A stretch of 9,889 nt of DNA from DASWIV01 sp036397475. GTDB lineage: Bacteria; JAJVIF01; JAPKYR01. Position numbers and translations under genes: made by a program. Below are positions 6,048-9,889 of the stretch, one piece after another (the stretch's first letter is position 1; every line of letters starts with the position of its first letter). The stretch lies in assembly GCA_036397475.1 (NCBI GenBank), contig DASWIV010000233.1, positions 1 through 9,889 on the forward strand, given 5' to 3'. The notes beneath the pieces are model-generated. The model had not been told where the DNA came from. It did no database searches and saw only the letters and a list, made by a program, of their open reading frames with translations.

Positions 6048-8345
6048 ATGCGGTTTTACACCAGCCTTTCAATTTCCATAATTCTGATGGCACTGATTTC
6101 ATGCGGCTCCGGAAATTCGCCGGTCGTTCCGGAAAGCGGGACTCCGGGCTTATCGACAATACATGACACATCGAACACCCCGTTCGAATCTCCCGGTCAT
6201 CAAATTCTTGGGATGTGGGAGCTTTATTTCGATACTGAAAATATGACAGCAGAAGCGGTTCCTCACAGGCTGGCGTCGGGGCATTTCAACGTACGCAAAT
6301 TCATGGAAGTCTCGCCCTGTTCGACATGTCTGACTCTGTTGAATTTTCAACTGCAGCCGGACCACACGTTTTTTATCGATGTGGAATTTGAGCATCCGTT
6401 CGCAGGACTTGATCAATTCACGGGATTCGACGTCAGGGGAGTCCCGATCTTCAATGGAAGTTACAATTTCCCGGCGTCGAAAGACGTCATGAGTGACAGC
6501 ATGCTTGGGGATATGGAGCTCCTTAACGCGGACGGGTATACACGATTATTCAATCCGGTCGAATTTCCAGAGGGGTCCGATCTTCCATTATGGACCTACA
6601 CAAAAGGTAAAAAAGCCACACTGCTTCAAAACCCCGCGACAATTAATGGATACAAATCTTACTTCCCGGACAGTGAACGTCGGATTTTCCTGTCGGGCGA
6701 TGTCGATATCCAGACCTATCATATAGCTTGGCCGACCGGGACGAAACTTCGTGTGGGTTATGTTGTGGACGCGTCGTGGAGCTATCCGTCGGTATTTCCA
6801 GTAGTAAATCCCCAGACCGACTTCCCGCCGAACGCGAATTCGATAGAGCCGTATGCAATTTCAGCGACGATCGGGGAAGGGCTTCAGCCCGGGTGTGGTA
6901 TAGCGCCGTTTGAAGTATGGGTCTACGATCACCAGGGGGCGGATACGGTAACCGATATTTTCATGGAAGCTCCTGAGCTTTTCACGGGGATCCTCTCGTT
7001 CTCGGACAAAACAGATATGGGATATTACGTAAAATTCACGGGGTCGGTTCCGAATGAACTTGAAGTGCCCCAGGGATCATACCGGGTTCTGATCGGCGCG
7101 AACGATATCACTCCCGACCCGAAACTTGGAGCACTGGCGGCGTACCAGCTTGTATGGGCGGACGTCGCTCCGCAGGCTATAGATTATAACGATGGTTGGC
7201 GTAAGCACGGACGAACACTCGATAACCATAACGATAATGTAAATGAAACAGACATCGTTCCCGCCGGACTATCTGAAGAATGGTCGCACCAGTTCGAATT
7301 GTTCGCGCCGCCGTATCTTTTTGATTCTACACCCACTCACGGACCATTCGGAGTTTATGTCGAGGTGGATATCCCATTCGCCCAGGAAATCTGGCAGTTC
7401 GACCCGGTCACCGGAACCAAGGGATGGCACCGGGTGATAAAACTGACACCCGACGCTTATCTCTACTCATCAACCGCGACTGTCGGCAACTGCGAACTTT
7501 ATGTCGGGGGATCGTCGGTATTTTCATTCGACGCCGAAGATGGGGATAATTTATGGTCCTACGACAATGTGCAGGTCGAATTTGTCGACGGCGGTGCTGT
7601 GGTGATCGACGGGGTAGCTGTAATGTGGGGTAACAACAATACTCTTTACGGAATGGATTCAATCTCCGGCGATGAAAAATGGAATTATACGACCGGCGAA
7701 GACCAGTTCACCCCCGGGACACCGGCGTACGAAGACGGGGTCGTATACGGCTCCGACGGTAACGGGTTTGTTTTTGCCGTTAATATTCAGGATGGATCGG
7801 AACTCTGGAAAACCACAGAATTCGCTGACGGCGGTCCGCTTTCCTTCAACAGCTTCACATCGAACCCGGTTATCGCGGGCGGACTTCTATGGGCAGGATG
7901 TAATAACGCGCATCTTTATGGGATTGATATGTCGGATGGAAGTGTGATCAAGGATGTGCCGCTGACCGACAGGCTCCCGTGGAAAGGTCCCGCCTCGGAT
8001 GGAACCTTTATTTATCAGCCGGTGACTTTTCATCCGGTTTATGTTGGGGACTTCACCGGACCCTTCGGTGTTATGGCGATAGATATGAACGGCGATGTAC
8101 AGTGGGAATTCAATACCGCCGATATGAACGAGGGATTTTTCTCCTCACCCGTCGTCGCGAACGGATATGTATGGGTCGCGACCGACCACGGCAGCATCTA
8201 CGCTCTCGATCCGTCGATGGGTGATCCCGATCCGGCAAGTCCGTTTATGCTCGATAACCCGACAACCGCGGGCATGAGCATAGTGAACGGACGGCTGTAC
8301 ATCATGGACAGGCAGGGCAAATTCTACTGCCTCGGCAATAACTAG
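6048..8345 (+). CDS. Large lipoprotein with C-terminal PQQ-like beta-propeller
   Basis: A 765-residue predicted lipoprotein. The N-terminus has a short basic start, a hydrophobic core and a lipobox LISC, with C19 as the lipidated cysteine, so it should be anchored in the envelope facing outward. Residues about 50-420 are beta-rich and of no family I recognise; they contain a CSTC pair (C91, C94) and the phrases HFNVRKF (79-85) and FDVRGVPIF (127-135). Residues about 445-765 form a PQQ-like beta-propeller: blade motifs of the type LY..D...G...W recur near 447-465, 484-504, 532-546, 566-587, 614-632, 674-686, 708-722 and 749-762, suggesting seven or eight blades. Such propellers usually act as protein-interaction scaffolds (as in BamB) or bind a quinone cofactor; nothing indicates an enzyme here. 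The ATG is preceded by GAGGAA (6038-6043) four bases upstream. The downstream neighbour is a convergent small lipoprotein gene, 28 bases away. Function unknown. Confidence 0.85.
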   Translation: MRFYTSLSISIILMALISCGSGNSPVVPESGTPGLSTIHDTSNTPFESPGHQILGMWELYFDTENMTAEAVPHRLASGHFNVRKFMEVSPCSTCLTLLNFQLQPDHTFFIDVEFEHPFAGLDQFTGFDVRGVPIFNGSYNFPASKDVMSDSMLGDMELLNADGYTRLFNPVEFPEGSDLPLWTYTKGKKATLLQNPATINGYKSYFPDSERRIFLSGDVDIQTYHIAWPTGTKLRVGYVVDASWSYPSVFPVVNPQTDFPPNANSIEPYAISATIGEGLQPGCGIAPFEVWVYDHQGADTVTDIFMEAPELFTGILSFSDKTDMGYYVKFTGSVPNELEVPQGSYRVLIGANDITPDPKLGALAAYQLVWADVAPQAIDYNDGWRKHGRTLDNHNDNVNETDIVPAGLSEEWSHQFELFAPPYLFDSTPTHGPFGVYVEVDIPFAQEIWQFDPVTGTKGWHRVIKLTPDAYLYSSTATVGNCELYVGGSSVFSFDAEDGDNLWSYDNVQVEFVDGGAVVIDGVAVMWGNNNTLYGMDSISGDEKWNYTTGEDQFTPGTPAYEDGVVYGSDGNGFVFAVNIQDGSELWKTTEFADGGPLSFNSFTSNPVIAGGLLWAGCNNAHLYGIDMSDGSVIKDVPLTDRLPWKGPASDGTFIYQPVTFHPVYVGDFTGPFGVMAIDMNGDVQWEFNTADMNEGFFSSPVVANGYVWVATDHGSIYALDPSMGDPDPASPFMLDNPTTAGMSIVNGRLYIMDRQGKFYCLGNN

Positions 8346-8373
8346 GCACCACGAAAAATTTATAATCCGGATT

Positions 8374-8853
8374 CTAGTTCGCTATGGGAGCGTCGGAAAA
8401 GGACGCGTTCAGGTCGAGGATCTGAGAAGGATTTTCGACACTGCGTACTTTCCCGGTGATGGTCCCGGAAACCGCTCCGAGCGGACCGAGGTCTAGCCTT
8501 GTCAAAACGATATTGGCGTTCGCGTCGGGGTCGGACGGGTCGGCGGTGAAGTGCAGGCTTGAGCTTATTGCCAGCGTAATTGCGACTCCACGTGATTCAT
8601 TTACCTTGAGGGTAGAGATCTCGGGGATAGCCGCGGTGGCGTCGGGCAGGCTTGCACCGGTGATGAGGTCGAATTTCAGTACGATCATATTGTCAGCGGT
8701 GGACCAGTCGGCGACACCGTGAGAAAACGATACGGTATGTGTACCGGCGGTCCAGGTACTTCCGGCGAATGGATTACCGGACGACTCGCACCCGGCGGAC
8801 GTCAGGGCGAAAAGTGAGATCAGGACAGCAGTGGCGATTGAGATAATTCTCAT
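8374..8853 (-). CDS. Small hypothetical lipoprotein
   Basis: A 159-residue predicted lipoprotein that I do not recognise. The signal peptide is MRIISIATAVLISLFALT, followed by SAGC, an acceptable though not ideal lipobox with C22 as the lipidated residue. The mature part is short, rich in S, T, A, D and small hydrophobics, with alternating patterns expected of a beta-sandwich (for example HTVSFSHG and IVLKFDLITG near residues 39-66), and has no further cysteines after C22. The start is well supported: a near-perfect Shine-Dalgarno AAGGAGGAG (8859-8867 on the minus strand) lies five bases upstream of the ATG. It converges with the large lipoprotein gene with only 28 bases between stop codons and no evident terminator. 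A CATAAT -10 candidate lies at 8879-8884 on the minus strand, with a poor -35. Confidence 0.75.
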   Translation of the reverse strand: MRIISIATAVLISLFALTSAGCESSGNPFAGSTWTAGTHTVSFSHGVADWSTADNMIVLKFDLITGASLPDATAAIPEISTLKVNESRGVAITLAISSSLHFTADPSDPDANANIVLTRLDLGPLGAVSGTITGKVRSVENPSQILDLNASFSDAPIAN

Positions 8854-9022
8854 TTAATCTCCTCCTTGGAGTATGCTAATTATGACACATATGGTGACAG
8901 GAAGTTTAAGAAATTTACGGAATTAAGGGTTAAAAATGGATTAAGGGGCACTGCAGGGAAAAATAGCCATTCACGGTCAATGAGGTCAGATTCGGTGGAT
9001 TTGGATAAATGGAAGGGGGCGC

Positions 9023-9100
9023 ATGAAAAGGGGCAAGGGTGGGTTTCAGTATTATCAGGGTGGCTCGTTCAGCTTGTCGTCGATGCCCGTTTGCCATTAA
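9023..9100 (+). CDS. Possible 25-residue small ORF
   Basis: A short frame encodes MKRGKGGFQYYQGGSFSLSS plus five residues and ends in TAA. It is preceded by a purine-rich GGAAGGGGG (9011-9019), which could serve as a Shine-Dalgarno with short spacing. The peptide is basic, glycine/serine-rich and hydrophilic, with no signal peptide or membrane helix. With one instance and no homology it may be chance; it is listed because it has a start, a ribosome-site-like sequence and lies in a spacer with no other gene. Confidence 0.15.
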   Translation: MKRGKGGFQYYQGGSFSLSSMPVCH

Positions 9101-9138
9101 ATAAAAACTGATATTGATCCGGTTAATTTCATTTAAGC

Positions 9139-9169
9139 ATTGATCAATTATACGTTATTTCTATATAAT
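9139..9169 (+). promoter_or_regulatory. Promoter of the methyltransferase gene with overlapping palindrome
   Basis: A -35 TTGATC (9140-9145, 4/6 match) and an exact -10 TATAAT (9164-9169) are separated by 18 bases, the best two-part promoter in the window. Transcription would start near 9176, giving a leader of about 20 bases before the TTG start at 9195. The -35 box sits in a perfect 10-base palindrome ATTGATCAAT (9139-9148), and the half motif ATTGATC recurs at 9113-9119, so a repressor site is possible. Confidence 0.5.
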
Positions 9170-9194
9170 ATAGTCTCGGTCAAATGAATAATAT

Positions 9195-9779
9195 TTGTCG
9201 GGAATACAGATTTACACGGAAGACGCAAAATCGCCATTTCTCGACCGCGTTTGTGTAGGCGAATCTATCGAGCTCATATGCGGCGATTGTCTGGCTGTTC
9301 TTCCAAATATTGTCGAAGAAAGCGTGGACATGATCTTCGCCGATCCTCCTTATAATCTATCCAATGATGGTTTTACATGCCATTCCGGACGGGCTGTAAG
9401 TGTGAATAAAGGCGAATGGGATAAAAGTAATGGGATTGAGAATGATTTTGAATTTCAAAAGCAATGGATAAACGCATGTCGAAGAGTTTTAAAACCCAAT
9501 GGAACAATCTGGATATCTGGTACATATCATAGTATTTATGCATGTGGATTCGCTCTTCAAATCCTTGGATTTCATATATTGAATGACATTGCCTGGTTCA
9601 AGCCAAATGCCAGTCCGAATTTATCATGCAGATACTTTACAGCAAGCCATGAAACCTTAATCTGGGCAAGGAAATCTATTAAATCCAAGCATACATTTAA
9701 TTATCATCAAATGAAAAATGGAAGTTTTCCGTTTGATTTCATTAAAAAACCCGGGAAACAGATGAGAAGTGTTTGGTGA
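9195..9779 (+). pseudogene. Truncated beta-class DNA methyltransferase (N6-adenine or N4-cytosine)
   Basis: The 194 residues match the N-terminal part of site-specific DNA methyltransferases of the CcrM/HinfI type. Visible are IYTEDAKSPFLDRV (6-19), the catalytic motif IV DPPYNLS (50-56), GEWDKS (73-78), the helix and strand RRVLKPNGTIWISGTYHSI (96-114), NDIAWFKPN (130-138), HETLIWA (152-158) and HTFNY (166-170), and it ends in GKQMRSVW just before a TGA. Intact enzymes of this class continue for roughly 80-150 residues with HPTQKP and the AdoMet-binding DPFxGSGTT motif; both are absent, so the protein should be inactive. The start is uncertain: TTG at 9195 is the only plausible in-frame start after the upstream stop at 9189, has no Shine-Dalgarno, and the nearby ATG at 9184 is out of frame. 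DPPY makes adenine the more likely target, but specificity cannot be read. The gene is richer in A+T than the rest of the window, suggesting transfer. No restriction endonuclease is seen before the window ends. Confidence 0.85.
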
Positions 9780-9819
9780 GTTATAACCGAAAGTTGTGTT
9801 TGACCTAAAACAAAAAGGT

Positions 9820-9859
9820 GGCGTACTCTTACAGTTAATCAAACCAAAAGGAGCACGCC
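9820..9859 (+). promoter_or_regulatory. Hairpin covering the Shine-Dalgarno of the terminal ORF
   Basis: GGCGTACTCTT (9820-9830) can pair with AGGAGCACGCC (9849-9859) in an 11-position stem with one A-C mismatch and one G-U pair, around an 18-base loop. The downstream arm contains most of the AAGGAG Shine-Dalgarno (9848-9853) of the ORF starting at 9862, so folding would block ribosome binding. A TTGACC -35 candidate lies just upstream (9800-9805); a weak TACTCT at 9824-9829 could be its -10. Confidence 0.5.
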
Positions 9860-9861
9860 GT

Positions 9862-9889
9862 ATGGACGAGAATAACAGACAAATCATCA
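9862..9889 (+). CDS. Start of an ORF, probable transposase (partial)
   Basis: The window ends nine codons into this frame, which reads MDENNRQII. The start is strongly supported by AAGGAG (9848-9853) eight bases upstream of the ATG. Its position about 80 bases inside a sequence that interrupts a methyltransferase gene suggests a transposase. The visible residues are too few to assign a family; an acidic, asparagine-rich start is compatible with IS256-type transposases but not diagnostic. Confidence 0.45.

Larger units (their letters stand above)
8854..9194. other. Gene-poor spacer of about 340 bases
   Basis: No convincing protein gene, tRNA or known RNA was found here. It must contain the promoter of the minus-strand lipoprotein at its left and that of the methyltransferase at its right. 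An 81-codon open frame from a TTG at 8866 has low-complexity, basic composition and looks spurious, since it overlaps the lipoprotein's Shine-Dalgarno region. The middle part (about 9010-9100) is G-rich on the plus strand and holds one short ORF with a ribosome-site-like sequence, listed separately. The boundary between balanced composition on the left and A+T-rich DNA on the right falls near 9100. Confidence 0.6.
9780..9889 (+). mobile_element. Probable left end of an insertion element interrupting the methyltransferase
   Basis: Homology to the methyltransferase stops abruptly after the VW codons (9771-9776), and the sequence that follows has no methyltransferase-like reading frame. Instead there is a short non-coding leader of about 80 bases, then a new ORF with a strong Shine-Dalgarno, the layout expected at the left end of an insertion sequence. 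The stretch AAAGTTGTGTTTGACC (9790-9805) reminds me of terminal repeats of IS256-type elements, but this is an impression only. The exact left boundary (9777-9787), terminal inverted repeat and target duplication cannot be fixed because the other end lies outside the window. Confidence 0.5.

Noticed and set aside
8346..8373. Terminator between the two convergent lipoprotein genes
   Set aside because: The 28-base gap has A/T runs but no stable inverted repeat.
8866..9111. 81-codon frame from a TTG start in the spacer
   Set aside because: It starts inside the lipoprotein's leader on the other strand, has no ribosome site, low-complexity basic composition and no recognisable motif.
1..9889. CRISPR array, tRNA or rRNA genes
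   Set aside because: No regularly spaced direct repeats and no cloverleaf or rRNA-like sequence was noticed on either strand.

Overview
This is a bacterial chromosomal fragment. Signs of a bacterium are several exact TATAAT -10 boxes upstream of genes, Shine-Dalgarno sequences in front of most starts, two lipoprotein signal peptides with a lipobox, and a MacB/FtsX-type ABC permease. Together these suggest a diderm (Gram-negative-type) organism. I cannot name the phylum: the housekeeping-like genes look diverged, and the style (secreted lipoproteins of unknown family, an orphan MacB permease, scattered short operons) fits an uncultivated lineage rather than a well-known model genus. This is inference only. 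Most of the window has mixed, roughly balanced base composition; the last ~750 bases are visibly richer in A+T.

Layout. 18-1526 (minus): cytoplasmic zinc metallopeptidase of the M3/M2 gluzincin type. 1527-1707: divergent promoter region. 1708-2958 (plus): MacB/FtsX-type ABC transporter permease with no ATPase partner in the window. 3018-5518 (minus): two-gene glycosyltransferase operon, transcribed GT4 then GT2, with stop and start overlapping in an ATGA. 5519-5657: divergent promoter region with a TATAAT box on each strand. 5658-5954 (plus): small MTH1187/YkoF-type (UPF0045) protein. 6048-8345 (plus): large lipoprotein with a C-terminal PQQ-like beta-propeller. 8374-8853 (minus): small lipoprotein of unknown family. 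8854-9194: gene-poor spacer with a possible 25-residue ORF and a promoter/palindrome. 9195-9779 (plus): beta-class DNA methyltransferase cut short before its AdoMet-binding motif. 9780-9889: apparent left end of an inserted element, with the start of a new ORF.

The genes do not form one pathway. The two glycosyltransferases probably act in sequence on a surface polysaccharide or glycolipid. The two lipoproteins are envelope proteins of unknown role. The right end is the most dynamic part: an apparently acquired methyltransferase is interrupted, its C-terminal catalytic half is missing, and the DNA that follows has the layout of an insertion sequence. There, an 11-position imperfect stem covers the Shine-Dalgarno of the new ORF. 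I did not find a convincing new multi-gene system; the best leads are this disrupted methyltransferase and the hairpin at the element's edge.
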